Shown: positions 16,910 through 25,318, counted from the stretch's first letter. The stretch: 64,000 nucleotides of DNA from Streptomyces sp. I05A-00742 (GCF_013055795.1 NZ_JABETO010000021.1:40032-104031); one strand, 5' to 3'. Made by a program: numbers and translations. Notes: generated by a model from the letters alone, not told the origin.

Positions 16910-17356
16910 TCAGGCGCCCGCGGCGGGCCGTCCCTCGGCGCGCCGTCGCAGTGCCGTGCCGAGGGCCTCGAAGTCGGCGACGGTACGGGTGATGACGCGG
17001 CCGAACAGGGGAACGAGCACGCCGGTGAACCGCTCGCTCTGCACGACCCTGGTGCCCCCGCCGTTCAGGTCGGCGAGGGCGAAGCGGTGCGTACGGTCGA
17101 GGAGCCCCGGTACCAGGAGCCTGGAAACCCAGCACAGCTCGCGGTCGGGGACCACGGCCCGCAGGCGGGGCCGGACGGTCCTCGCCCGGCCCCGGGACGG
17201 GACCGTCGTCAGGGCGAGCCTGTCGCCGACGGCGATCCGGCCGGACGCCTGCCGGATGAGCGGATTCCACTCCGGATACGCCGACAGGTCCGTGAGGACC
17301 TCCCAGACGCGGTGGGGAGGCGCGGCGATGTCGACCGCACCGGCAATCTCACGCAT
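16910..17356 (-). CDS. SRPBCC-family (START-like) protein
   Basis: 148 residues: MREIAGAVDIAAPPHRVWEV begins with the strand-helix start of the polyketide-cyclase/SRPBCC fold. LTDLSAYPEWNPL is the characteristic D-x-x-x-Y-P-x-W-N block, and a long C-terminal helix follows. This helix-grip fold binds hydrophobic ligands; no catalytic residues can be assigned. It lies 135 bases upstream of zwf and 73 bases downstream of kptA, all on the minus strand. Confidence 0.85.
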   Translation of the reverse strand: MREIAGAVDIAAPPHRVWEVLTDLSAYPEWNPLIRQASGRIAVGDRLALTTVPSRGRARTVRPRLRAVVPDRELCWVSRLLVPGLLDRTHRFALADLNGGGTRVVQSERFTGVLVPLFGRVITRTVADFEALGTALRRRAEGRPAAGA

Positions 17357-17429
17357 GGCGCTCTCCCGCTGTGTTCTGCCGCTCGCCCCCTCGGATACGG
17401 AACAGGCTACGGGTGCGCGGGCGGGGGGA

Positions 17430-17999
17430 TCAGGAGGCGGTGCCGTGCTCCGTCGGGCCCGCCGCGAAGCGCAGGAAGCGGGGCGGAACCGCGTCCGTCA
17501 GCCAGACGCCGTTGTCGGTGCGGAGGAAGACGTGACCGGCGGCGTGCATGGCGCCCGCGTCGACGGGGAGCACCACCGGCCTACCGCGCCGGGCACCCAC
17601 CCGGGTGGCGGTCTCGCGGTCCGCCGAGAGGTGCACGTGGTGACGGTTCATGGGGCGCAGCCCCTCGGCTCGGATCGCGGCGATGTTCCGGGCGACGGTG
17701 CCGTGGTAGAGGTACGGCGGCGGCTCGACCGGCGCCAGGGCGAGGTCCACCGTCACCGAATGCCCTTGCCGGGCCCGGATCCGCGCCCCCTCCACGGCGA
17801 ACCGCTGCTTGTCGTTCACCGCCACGACGTGGTCCAACTCCTCGCGGCTGAACGGGAAACCGTGCGCGGCGGCAGCGGCCAGGAGCTCGTCGATCCGCAC
17901 CCAGCCCTCGGCGTCGAGCCGGATCCCGATGCGGCCGGGGTCGTGACGCAGATGCCTGGAGAGGTACTTGGAGACCCGTACGGTCCTGCCGCTGTTCAT
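17430..17999 (-). CDS. kptA: RNA 2'-phosphotransferase (KptA/Tpt1 family)
   Basis: 189 residues with all family hallmarks: VSKYLSRHLRHDP near the start (catalytic Arg/His/Arg set), DKQRFAVEG, the block RHHVHLSADRETA, and VFLRTDNGVWLTD at the C-terminus. Tpt1 transfers an RNA 2'-phosphate to NAD+, giving ADP-ribose 1'',2''-cyclic phosphate. In bacteria, which lack tRNA-splicing 2'-phosphates, its natural role is unclear and may involve RNA repair or ADP-ribosyl capping. The length is normal. Confidence 0.93.
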   Translation of the reverse strand: MNSGRTVRVSKYLSRHLRHDPGRIGIRLDAEGWVRIDELLAAAAAHGFPFSREELDHVVAVNDKQRFAVEGARIRARQGHSVTVDLALAPVEPPPYLYHGTVARNIAAIRAEGLRPMNRHHVHLSADRETATRVGARRGRPVVLPVDAGAMHAAGHVFLRTDNGVWLTDAVPPRFLRFAAGPTEHGTAS

Positions 18000-18138
18000 G
18001 GGTCCAGTCTGCCTCGCGGGGGCGGGGGAGGGCCGCCGGATTTCCCGCAGGGCCGCCGCCCGGGGCGGGCAGGCGGTGCGGGAGGCCGAGACCCCGCATG
18101 CCCAGGACCGTGGCCTCCCGTTCGAAGGCTCCGAGACG

Positions 18139-19179
18139 TCAGTTCATGAGGAGCAGCCGCGTCTGCGGTACCAGCTTCCGGTTCACGCTGGTGCTCTGCA
18201 CAAAGATCGTGAAGTCGTCGTTGTGGTCCGGCTTGACGCGGACCTCCGTGTCCGGCAGGCCGAGCAGGGCCCGGGCCTCCGGCCCCGTGTACACCCGGTC
18301 CGTCTTCTTCTCCAGCACCGCGATCTGCTTCCGCGCCTGGATCTTCTCCGACTTGCTCAGCTGATAGAACGCACCACCGGTTCGGTACGTGTGCCCGCAT
18401 TCGATGACCCAGTCCCGGATGGCCGCTGCGCGGGTCACCGGAATCAGCTGGTACTCCGAAGGATCCACCGGGGTGAGGCCGGCTGCCTCGATGGTGTCCT
18501 TGTTGACCGCCTCCGCGCCCATGGAGAACACCGCCCGCGATCCCCGGATGCCCTGGGTGCGGCCCACCATGAACTTCTCGGTGGCCTGCTGGATGACCTG
18601 CCCGGCCTCCTCCAGCCCCTGTGTGCTCGTGGCGTCCCAGATGGCGATGTTGTCCTTCGGGAAGCCGCACTGCATGGCCTCGCGCTTGCCCATCTGGTCC
18701 GGCACCAGAACGGCGAGCGTCCAGTTGTCCTCCTGTGTCTCGATCATCTTCGCCACGGCCTGAACCAGTTCACGCTGATTGCCGGAAGGGGCATCCGGGC
18801 AATGGGTGCTCGCGTTCTCCTGCCCGTCGGTCAGTACGAACGTCAGGAAGCTGTGGTCGCCGTACAGTTGCGCTGTCTGCGCCAGCTCCCGCTGCGACTT
18901 CAGCGCGGCCGCCAGCAGGGCCGTCATGCCACCGACCCGGTACAGCTGTTGCAGGGACGGCATTCGCAGCACGTCCTTGTCGTAAATGACGCATTCCACC
19001 TTGTCCGCGAAGACGTACACCGTGACGCGGGTCTCCTGCTCCAGTTCCTTCGACCGGAGGGCCAGGTAGGCGATCTGCTGGTCGGCGACCTCGACGACCT
19101 TGCGGCTCAGGTGCGACATGGACGAGCTGGCATCCAGGACGAGAGCAACGTGATTGATGTAGTTCTGGTTTCCGGACAT
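18139..19179 (-). CDS. von Willebrand factor A (vWA) domain protein
   Basis: 346 residues. The N-terminal half is a vWA domain with the MIDAS motif DASSSM (Asp16), the Thr of GGMTALLAA and the later Asp in FVLTDGQENAS. The C-terminal half (from about residue 240) is uncharacterised and ends in a charged region. Such proteins bind partners through Mg2+. The coding sequence is noticeably less GC-biased at third positions than its neighbours, which hints at later acquisition. The start at 19179 follows GAGGGGGAACGG; the 45 codons upstream are rejected. No AAA+ or TerD partner gene is adjacent. Confidence 0.8.
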   Translation of the reverse strand: MSGNQNYINHVALVLDASSSMSHLSRKVVEVADQQIAYLALRSKELEQETRVTVYVFADKVECVIYDKDVLRMPSLQQLYRVGGMTALLAAALKSQRELAQTAQLYGDHSFLTFVLTDGQENASTHCPDAPSGNQRELVQAVAKMIETQEDNWTLAVLVPDQMGKREAMQCGFPKDNIAIWDATSTQGLEEAGQVIQQATEKFMVGRTQGIRGSRAVFSMGAEAVNKDTIEAAGLTPVDPSEYQLIPVTRAAAIRDWVIECGHTYRTGGAFYQLSKSEKIQARKQIAVLEKKTDRVYTGPEARALLGLPDTEVRVKPDHNDDFTIFVQSTSVNRKLVPQTRLLLMN

Positions 19180-19273
19180 GGCTGGCCGTTCCCCCTCTTT
19201 CGATTCGGTGATCCGATCCTCCCACCCACCACTGACAATCGATCTTGGGCCGATTCGGGGGCCTCGGCGCCGA

Positions 19274-19302
19274 CAGGTACTTTCCAAGATGGAAAGTACC
19301 TG
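19274..19302. promoter_or_regulatory. Perfect 12-bp inverted repeat, probable operator of the HTH pair
   Basis: CAGGTACTTTCC (19274-19285) and GGAAAGTACCTG (19291-19302) are perfect complements around a 5-base spacer. The element lies 68 bases upstream of the membrane-protein/winged-helix operon and 94 bases upstream of the divergent vWA gene. The most economical reading is an operator bound by the downstream winged-helix protein. Confidence 0.65.
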
Positions 19303-19370
19303 CCATGCTGGCATCTGAAGAGATCCGGCCGGGGGATCCGGAGCCGGTCGCCACAGGCCTGGGGGAGTCC

Positions 19371-19790
19371 ATGACCGAACACACCGACGCGGCCGTCCGG
19401 TTGCGGGGCATCGAGCGCTTCGAGACGGCCGCCCGGCGGAGGGGCGGGTGGTACTCCACCTACCTGTGGGTCTTCGCGGCCTGGCAGTTGGTGCTCGTCC
19501 CGCTGGTCGTCCTCTGGCACGGTCCGGTCGCGGCGGCCGTCCTCGCCGTCGTCAACGCCGCGCTCGTGAGCGGCATTTCGTGGTACGCCGGACGACAGCC
19601 CGTCGTTCCCCGGAACTTCGCCAGGAAGCACGTGACTCTGATCGGCGTCTGGGCCGTCATGTACGTCGGCACGATCGTCCTCGGAGTCACCGTCCTGGAG
19701 GACAGTGTCCTCCTCGCCGTCGTGGCGGCTCCTCTCTGCGCGCTCCCGCCGGCCGTGGGTGCCCTGCGGAGCACGGGGCGTGCCGCGTGA
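19371..19790 (+). CDS. Small integral membrane protein coupled to a winged-helix regulator
   Basis: 139 residues from an ATG after GGGGGAG; an ATG at 19305 is an in-frame alternative. After a charged N-terminus (RLRGIERFETAARRRGGW) there are four hydrophobic segments arranged as two pairs, separated by a charged loop (GRQPVVPRNFARKH). This is the layout of the small 2TM-type proteins often found beside PadR/MarR-like regulators in actinomycetes. Function is unknown. The stop codon overlaps the GTG of the next gene (GTGA), so the two are translationally coupled. Confidence 0.7.
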   Translation: MTEHTDAAVRLRGIERFETAARRRGGWYSTYLWVFAAWQLVLVPLVVLWHGPVAAAVLAVVNAALVSGISWYAGRQPVVPRNFARKHVTLIGVWAVMYVGTIVLGVTVLEDSVLLAVVAAPLCALPPAVGALRSTGRAA

Positions 19791-20125
19791 GCCGTCCGAC
19801 GGACTCCTCCGCCGCGGCGGGCCGGCATCCCCGGCACGAGCTCGCGCCGCTGCTCTCCTCGCCCGTGCGGCTGTCGGTCGTCGCGGCCCTCGCCACCGTG
19901 GACAAGGCCGAGTTCGGCTACGTACGGGACCTGGTGGAGATTACCGACTCCATGCTGTCGAAACAGGCCGCCGCCCTGGAGGAGGCCGGCTGGCTCGCGG
20001 TGACGAAGGGCCGGGTCGGCCGGAAGCCGCGCACCTGGCTCGCCCTGACCGACGACGGACGGTCCCGCTACCGGCGCCACCTCGTCGCGCTCAGGGCTAT
20101 CGCGGGGCTGCCGGCCCCCGGCTGA
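19787..20125 (+). CDS. Winged-helix transcriptional regulator (MarR/PadR-like)
   Basis: 112 residues beginning GTG. The segment HELAPLLSSPVRLSVVAALA, the recognition-helix region EITDSMLSKQAAALEEAGW and the wing GRKPRTWLALTDDGR match small one-domain winged-helix proteins that usually repress their own operon. It overlaps the preceding membrane-protein gene by four bases. The perfect 12-bp dyad upstream of the pair is its likely binding site. Confidence 0.85.
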   Translation: MSRPTDSSAAAGRHPRHELAPLLSSPVRLSVVAALATVDKAEFGYVRDLVEITDSMLSKQAAALEEAGWLAVTKGRVGRKPRTWLALTDDGRSRYRRHLVALRAIAGLPAPG

Positions 20126-20287
20126 GACCGGGGCCCGGCAGTCCGGGACCACAGGGGTGGCGCCCTGACCGAAACGCCTGCGTCCAGCGGTAGTTGACAC
20201 ACGGAGAGCTCTTGACGTGAGCCTTCCTCTTGTGAACGGATCGTTACTGTGGTTGTCCGCTCCCGATCGCTCCGTGAGGAGACCACG

Positions 20288-22186
20288 ATGCGCATACCGT
20301 TACCACGGCCCGGCGCCACCGCCCGTTCCGGACCGCGCGGACCACGGCTGACAGCAGCCCTCACCTCCGCGCTGCTGGCGGCCGGACTGCTGGTCGGTGC
20401 CGCCCCCGGTCCCGGCGGTCAGGAGGCACGGGCGGACGACCGGCCGACGAGCCGGCCGTCGGGCAGCGCCCGGCCGTTCGCCACCTACAACATGCAGGGC
20501 TCCGACAACGGGCTGCGCTGGAACGGCGAGGTCGGCCCGCTCACGATGCACCACGAGGTGGTCGCCCTCCAGGAGGTGGGAAACGGACCGCCCGCCGAGC
20601 CGAGCCAGTCCCGCGGCACCGGCGTGTCGATCCCCATCACCCACCCCTTTCCGGCAGGTCTGCCGGGCTACGTGAGTCACACGCGGTGGGAGTACCGCCA
20701 CCACCGCCGCCACGTGTACTACCTCCAGACCGACCCGCAGCGCGACAGCACCACCGGATACGACCACTGGATCGGCGGCCGGGTCAACCTCGCCGTGGTC
20801 ACCCACGCCCGCGCGGACGAGGTCCGGGTCATCGAGAACCCGCTGTACAACCGGAACGAGCCCAGGAACGAATACCGCTACCGCCGCGCCCTCGGCGTAC
20901 GGATCGGCAACACCGTCTACTACAACGTCCACGCGCGCGGCGCGGACGTCCCCGGCCTGCTCCGGGGCATCCGGAACGCCACCCGGCCCGGCGAGAGCTG
21001 GGTCATGCTCGGCGACTTCAACCTCGACATCCGCAACCGCACCGACCGGCAGGCCCGGGAGCGGAGTCTCCGCCTGCGGCCCGAGGAGCGACTGGCCCGG
21101 ACCGGCCGCTCCACCCACCAGCGGGGCGGCGAGCTCGACTACGCGATCACGCGCGGCACGCCCCGGTTCAACGCGGCCATCCCCGGAGGCCGCGGCTCGG
21201 ACCACTATCCCGTCCAGTTCGAACCGGCCCCCACTCCCGTGCCGGCCGCGCCCGACGGCCGGGTGCACAACTTCTCCTCCGCCCTGGAGAACGTCGCGAA
21301 CGGGGCGGTGCTGGACGTCCAGGACCGCGGCGGAAGCCGGGTGACCACCCGGCGGCAGCGCTACAACGCCAACCAGCGGTTCCGCATGGGCACCGTGCAG
21401 GGGCACTGGTACCGCTTCGCCCGCGGCGGCAGCCCCGCGGCCGCGCCCGGGACCCGCGGCACTGTCGCCAGGAACGCCGCCCGCGACGAGCTGTGCCCCG
21501 GCGTCAACCCGTGGATCCCGCTGTCCGTCATCGCGTGGGGCTGCGACACGGCCGAGGCCCAGTGGACCCCCGACGACCCGGGCGAGCCCGGCGGCCCGCT
21601 GCGCTGGCGCAACTCCCGCCACCCGGAGCTGTGCCTGACCGCGGGGAAGGAGGGGAACGCGGTCGCGGCCCTCCCGTGCAACGACAGCACCGCCCAGCAG
21701 TGGTGGGACAACTCCCGCGCGGTGCCCGAGCGTGAGTGGCGGACCGGCGACGGACGGGCCCAACTGCGCGCGTTCAACGGCCTCTACCTGGACATCTGGG
21801 GCGGGCCCGGCCGCGACGGCACCCCGCTGACCACCCGCCGGCGCGACATCGGCGTCAGCACCCAGCGATGGGACATCCAGTACGCCGGCCTCGGCGACAA
21901 CCTCGTCCGCCTCAGGGGACTCAGCGGCGGCCTGTGCCCCGACCTTCTGAACACCGGGCGGCCCCGCCCCGGCGACCGCACCGTGCTGCACAGCTGCGCC
22001 GACCGCGGCAGCAAGAAGGACGGCACGGGCCACCGCTGGCAGGCGGAGATGTACCGCGACGGCTCCCTCCGCTTCCGCAACGAGGCCTCGCACCTGTGTC
22101 TGGTGGCGCCGCTGCGGGAGGCGGCCTACGTGACGATCGACGCCTGCGGCAACAACGCCCGTCAGCGCTGGACGATCGTGCCGTGA
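20288..22186 (+). CDS. Secreted CdtB-like nuclease fused to a ricin-type lectin domain
   Basis: 632 residues. Residues 1-50 form a signal peptide with a twin-Arg-rich n-region and an Ala-rich cleavage zone. Residues about 62-312 form an endonuclease/exonuclease/phosphatase domain of cytolethal-distending-toxin B type. It has ATYNMQGSDNGLRW (Asn68), VVALQEVG (metal-binding Glu96), YYNVHARGAD (His), VMLGDFNLDI (Asp, Asn) and GSDHYPVQF (Asp, His), so all catalytic positions are retained. Residues about 320-632 contain beta-trefoil units with the QRW/QQWW ricin-lectin signature (AQQWW, QRWDI, QRWTIV). The whole resembles CdtB plus a CdtA/C-like lectin in one chain. GAGGAGA precedes the start. Confidence 0.8.
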   Translation: MRIPLPRPGATARSGPRGPRLTAALTSALLAAGLLVGAAPGPGGQEARADDRPTSRPSGSARPFATYNMQGSDNGLRWNGEVGPLTMHHEVVALQEVGNGPPAEPSQSRGTGVSIPITHPFPAGLPGYVSHTRWEYRHHRRHVYYLQTDPQRDSTTGYDHWIGGRVNLAVVTHARADEVRVIENPLYNRNEPRNEYRYRRALGVRIGNTVYYNVHARGADVPGLLRGIRNATRPGESWVMLGDFNLDIRNRTDRQARERSLRLRPEERLARTGRSTHQRGGELDYAITRGTPRFNAAIPGGRGSDHYPVQFEPAPTPVPAAPDGRVHNFSSALENVANGAVLDVQDRGGSRVTTRRQRYNANQRFRMGTVQGHWYRFARGGSPAAAPGTRGTVARNAARDELCPGVNPWIPLSVIAWGCDTAEAQWTPDDPGEPGGPLRWRNSRHPELCLTAGKEGNAVAALPCNDSTAQQWWDNSRAVPEREWRTGDGRAQLRAFNGLYLDIWGGPGRDGTPLTTRRRDIGVSTQRWDIQYAGLGDNLVRLRGLSGGLCPDLLNTGRPRPGDRTVLHSCADRGSKKDGTGHRWQAEMYRDGSLRFRNEASHLCLVAPLREAAYVTIDACGNNARQRWTIVP

Positions 22187-22208
22187 CGCCGTAGCCGCGA
22201 GGCGGGAC

Positions 22209-22244
22209 GGGCCCGGGCCGGCGTGTGAAGGCCGGCCCGGGCCC
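22209..22244 (+). terminator. Hairpin terminator after the nuclease gene
   Basis: Perfect 14-bp arms GGGCCCGGGCCGGC (22209-22222) and its complement (22231-22244) surround an 8-base loop, starting 22 bases after the nuclease stop. There is no U-tract, which is usual for Streptomyces. Confidence 0.7.
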
Positions 22245-22271
22245 CGGGCCGCAGCGGACCAGTGTGCCGGC

Positions 22272-22306
22272 CGTGCGGTCCGGGTACGTGATGCCCGGAC
22301 CGCACG
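22272..22306. terminator. Second hairpin, probable bidirectional terminator
   Basis: CGTGCGGTCCGGG (22272-22284) and its perfect complement (22294-22306) form 13-bp arms with a 9-base loop. The element lies between the nuclease gene and the convergent CGNR gene and could stop transcription from either side. Confidence 0.6.
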
Positions 22307-22441
22307 CGCCCGTACTTCGCCAGGATCGAGGGGACGTCGTTGAACTCGGTGGGGAACCCCGTCGCGTCCCCGACGGCCGGTCCGGCCATCGCACCTGTCG
22401 CCTTCGTCCGCCCACCCTGACGGCGGCCGTCGCGGGCGCGG

Positions 22442-22999
22442 TCAGGAGTCGGCGGCGTGCCTGGCCGCGTACCGGCGGGCCTTGGCGCGGTTGCCGCAGA
22501 CCCGCATGGAACACCAGCGGCGGCTGCGGTTCTTGGACGTGTCCCAGAAGACCCAGGCGCAGGCGTGCTCCGCGCACCGTTTGAGGCGCGCCGCCTCGCC
22601 CGTCACCACCAGCTCGCTCCAGGCGACGGCCAGGGCGCCCAGCGCCTTCCGCGCGGGGGGTGCCCCGGGGGCGGGAACCAGGGCGGACCCGGACCCTGCG
22701 GGGCGCAGCACGGCCCGCAACGGCAGGGCTTCCAGCGCCGTTTCGGCCCGCTCGACGAGCCGGGGGTCGGGAGCGTCGCCGACGTGGGTGCCCAGCTCCT
22801 CCCGGATGCCGCCGCGCAGGTCCAGGCAGAGGCGGTGGTCGTCCGGGCCGAGGCCGTCCCGGCCGTCGGGCAGCAGCCCCTGGTCCGCGAGCCAGGCGGC
22901 CAGCCGGGCGGGGGTGGACACGTCGTCCGTGCCCAGCTCCACGTCGACCGTGTTGACGAACGCCTCGATCAGCAGCGCCGCCGGTGGTGCTTCACGCAT
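22442..22999 (-). CDS. CGNR zinc-finger regulator (ABATE domain)
   Basis: 185 residues. The N-terminal ABATE-type domain begins IEAFVNTVDVE. The C-terminal zinc finger has the signature C-x4-C ... WCSMRVCGNR in which Cys and the CGNR motif are intact (CAEHAC then MRVCGNRAKARRYAAR). These are stress-linked transcription factors. The ATG is preceded by GGAGG at 6 bases. It is divergent from an MFS exporter. The gap holds three AACCGG-centred sites that are the natural candidates for its operator. Confidence 0.9.
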   Translation of the reverse strand: MREAPPAALLIEAFVNTVDVELGTDDVSTPARLAAWLADQGLLPDGRDGLGPDDHRLCLDLRGGIREELGTHVGDAPDPRLVERAETALEALPLRAVLRPAGSGSALVPAPGAPPARKALGALAVAWSELVVTGEAARLKRCAEHACAWVFWDTSKNRSRRWCSMRVCGNRAKARRYAARHAADS

Positions 23000-23019
23000 C
23001 TCGTACCTCCGCCCCCAGC

Positions 23020-23093
23020 TTAACCGGCTATCGCCGTCACCGGTTGACGGGTGGTCGTCCTCCGTGCCACGCTCCGCCTTTATAACCGGTCAA
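23020..23093. promoter_or_regulatory. Three ACCGG-centred operator-like sites in the CGNR/MFS gap
   Basis: TTAACCGGCTA (23020-23030), TCACCGGTTGA (23037-23047) and TATAACCGGTCAA (23081-23093) are related near-palindromes built on (A)ACCGGT(T). They occupy most of the 111-base divergent gap and are probably bound by the CGNR regulator. Confidence 0.5.
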
Positions 23094-23110
23094 GCCAATA
23101 GGGGGTTAAT

Positions 23111-24370
23111 GTGAGCGCCGCGCAGAGCACCGCCGTCGAGGGACCCGCGGAGGCGTCACCCGCCGGGACCCGGAACTCCGTCGTGCTCCTGGCGTTCACC
23201 GTGATCACCAATCTCGCGGACGGCGTCACGAAGGTCGCGCTCCCGCTGCTGGCCACCCGGCTGACGGCGTCCCCGGCGCTCGTCTCGGCCGTGTCCTTCG
23301 CGCTGACGCTGCCGTGGCTGCTGACGGCCCTGCACGTCGGTGTGCTGGTCGACCGGGTCGACCGGCGGCGGCTGCTGTGGCTCGCGGACGGCCTGCGCCT
23401 GCTCGCCATCGGCGTCCTCGCCGCGGTGGTCGCGGCGGGCCGGGCGGACATCGCCGTCCTCGTCCCCGCCGCGCTCGTGCTCGGCGTCGCCGAGGTCGTC
23501 GCGCTCACGGCCGCGGCGGCGCTCGTGCCCGCCCTGGTGCCGCGCGGGGGACGGGAGCGCGTGAACGCGTGGCTGGTGGGGGCGGAGACGGTGGCCAACG
23601 AGTTCGGTGGTCCGTTCGTCGGCGGTCTCCTGCTGGCCGCGGGGACGGGGCTCGCCCTGGGCTCGGCGTGGGCCGCCTACGTGGCGGGGACCTGCCTGCT
23701 CCTGCTGCTCGTCGGCCGCTTCCGTCCCGCTCCGGCCGGCGCCGACGCCGGGCCGCCGCCCGCCGTGCACCGGCAGATCGGCGAAGGGCTGCGGTTCCTG
23801 TGGGAGGACCGGCTGCTGAGGGTCATGTCCCTCACGCTGACGGTGCTCTGCGCGAGCTGGGGCGCGTGGACGGCCCTCATGCCGCTGGCCGCCACCGGAC
23901 GCATGGGCCTGTCGGCCCAGGGGTACGGCGTCCTGGTCAGCGCCCTCGGCCTCGGCGGGCTGGCCGGCGCGCTCACCGTCACCCGCGTCAACAGGCTGCT
24001 CGGCCGCCGCCGGGCGCTGCTCGCGGACCTCGTCACGACGTTCCTGATGATGGCGGTCCCCGGGGTGACGGACAGTCTGTGGGCGGTGGCCGCCGCGGCG
24101 TTCCTCGGCGGTCTGGGCGGCACCCTCTGGACGGTCAACGCCCGTCTGATCGCCCAGAACCTCGTCCCGGAAAGGATGATGGGCCGCTACAGCGGCGCCT
24201 ACCGGCTGCTCAGCTGGGGAGCGATGCCCCTGGGCGCGGGGCTGGTGGGCCTGCTGGCCCAGGGGTTCGGCGACCGCGTCGCGTTCCTCGTCTTCGCGGT
24301 GGCCGCCGCCGCCACCGTCCCGCCGTTCCTGCGCATGGTGACGGCCGACCGGCTGCGCGAGGCCGGCTGA
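23111..24370 (+). CDS. MFS transporter (12-TM, DHA3-like)
   Basis: 419 residues from GTG after AGGGGG. Twelve membrane segments are visible. The conserved loop VGVLVDRVDRRRLLW corresponds to MFS motif A and the second-half equivalent is RVNRLLGRRRALLADL. The overall pattern (early NLADGVTKVALPLLA) is that of the DHA3/macrolide-efflux branch. It would export a small molecule by proton antiport, probably under control of the divergent CGNR protein. Confidence 0.9.
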   Translation: MSAAQSTAVEGPAEASPAGTRNSVVLLAFTVITNLADGVTKVALPLLATRLTASPALVSAVSFALTLPWLLTALHVGVLVDRVDRRRLLWLADGLRLLAIGVLAAVVAAGRADIAVLVPAALVLGVAEVVALTAAAALVPALVPRGGRERVNAWLVGAETVANEFGGPFVGGLLLAAGTGLALGSAWAAYVAGTCLLLLLVGRFRPAPAGADAGPPPAVHRQIGEGLRFLWEDRLLRVMSLTLTVLCASWGAWTALMPLAATGRMGLSAQGYGVLVSALGLGGLAGALTVTRVNRLLGRRRALLADLVTTFLMMAVPGVTDSLWAVAAAAFLGGLGGTLWTVNARLIAQNLVPERMMGRYSGAYRLLSWGAMPLGAGLVGLLAQGFGDRVAFLVFAVAAAATVPPFLRMVTADRLREAG

Positions 24371-24576
24371 GCGGAGGCGGACGCGCCGGGGGAACTCCTC
24401 CGGCAACGCCGGGCAATCCGCGTTCCACCTGTCATTCCCGGCCAACTCGCACGCCTGTGCACGTAGGGCATTCGGCTATGCACCAGCACCGGGAGTCACA
24501 TGGCCCCACCCGAGCGTGGCCGATCCCTTTCGGGCACTGCTGTCACGGAAAGCACGGATGTCTACTCTCCACCGCC

Positions 24577-25194
24577 ATGCGCCCTACAACACGCAGACGC
24601 CTCGGTCTCTCCGGTCTCCTCGCCCTCGGCATCGGCCTGCCCGGTCTGGTCCAGCAGCCGGCCTCGGCGGACGCCGCGCCGCCCATGAGCATCAGCGTCG
24701 ACAAGCCGTCGGCGACGCCCGGCTCCACGGTCACCATCACCATGACCTTCACCAATGACCAGACCACGAACACGCAGTTCGTGTACCAGTCCATACAGCC
24801 GACCTGGAACACCTCGCAGGACCCCGGGCTGAAGTACACCTTCAAATCCTGCACGGGTGAGGCCGTCCAGTGCGACGTCAACGGGCAGACGGGCACCGTG
24901 CGGTACAACGTGCCCGTCGTCCCGGGCGCCACCCGGACCGTCAAGCTGACGTACGACATCGCCGCCGACTCGGCCTGCGGCCCCAGCAGGCGGATCGACT
25001 TCTACTCGTACGTCTACTACGAGTACCAGGGCGGACAGGCGAAGAAGGACGGCGTCTACACGACGGGCACGGACGTCGCCTGTGCGACCACACCGCCGGC
25101 GGCCGGCAAGGCGGCTGAGTCCTCCGCCAAGTTCGCCAAGTCCGCGGCGGCCGCGCAGCAGCGGCAGCACCTTCCCGCGGCGGCCCGTCACTGA
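24577..25194 (+). CDS. Secreted beta-sandwich hypothetical protein
   Basis: 205 residues. The signal peptide has an RRRLGLSG n-region and cleavage near ASADA. The mature part starts PPMSISVDKPSATPGSTVTI and continues with alternating beta strands and two Cys pairs, typical of DUF11/Ig-like extracellular domains. It ends in an Ala/Lys/Gln-rich tail. No enzyme motif is seen. There is no ribosome site, but TACTCT lies eight bases before the ATG, so the message may be leaderless. An interaction or surface role is the most that can be inferred. Confidence 0.75.
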   Translation: MRPTTRRRLGLSGLLALGIGLPGLVQQPASADAAPPMSISVDKPSATPGSTVTITMTFTNDQTTNTQFVYQSIQPTWNTSQDPGLKYTFKSCTGEAVQCDVNGQTGTVRYNVPVVPGATRTVKLTYDIAADSACGPSRRIDFYSYVYYEYQGGQAKKDGVYTTGTDVACATTPPAAGKAAESSAKFAKSAAAAQQRQHLPAAARH

Positions 25195-25214
25195 CGTCCC
25201 TCGCGCCACCCCGA

Positions 25215-25248
25215 ACGCCGGACGGACCCGGAGCGGACCGTCCGGCGT
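25215..25248. terminator. Hairpin between convergent genes
   Basis: ACGCCGGACGG (25215-25225) and its perfect complement (25238-25248) form an 11-bp stem with a 12-base loop between the secreted-protein gene and the convergent terpene-cyclase-like gene. It is probably a bidirectional terminator. Confidence 0.65.
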
Positions 25249-25252
25249 CGGC

Positions 25253-25285
25253 GGTTCGTCGTCGGGTCGTCGTCGGTTCGTCGTC
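25253..25285. repeat. Three 11-bp tandem repeats
   Basis: GGTTCGTCGTC, GGGTCGTCGTC and GGTTCGTCGTC follow each other without spacers, just after the hairpin and before the 3' end of the terpene-cyclase-like gene. Probably a simple slippage product. Confidence 0.6.
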
Positions 25286-25318
25286 TGGAGGAGCATGGAA
25301 TCCGCCGGAGCGCGGCCG

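Noticed and set aside
22162..22389. 75-codon minus-strand frame beginning MAGPAVGDATGFPTEF
   Set aside because: It runs through two perfect terminator hairpins and into the nuclease gene; the first 30 codons look slightly protein-like but no family is recognised.
24577..25194. Signal peptide as a Tat substrate because of RRR
   Set aside because: The n-region has RRRLGLSG but lacks the full S/T-R-R-x-F-L-K pattern; Sec export is equally likely.
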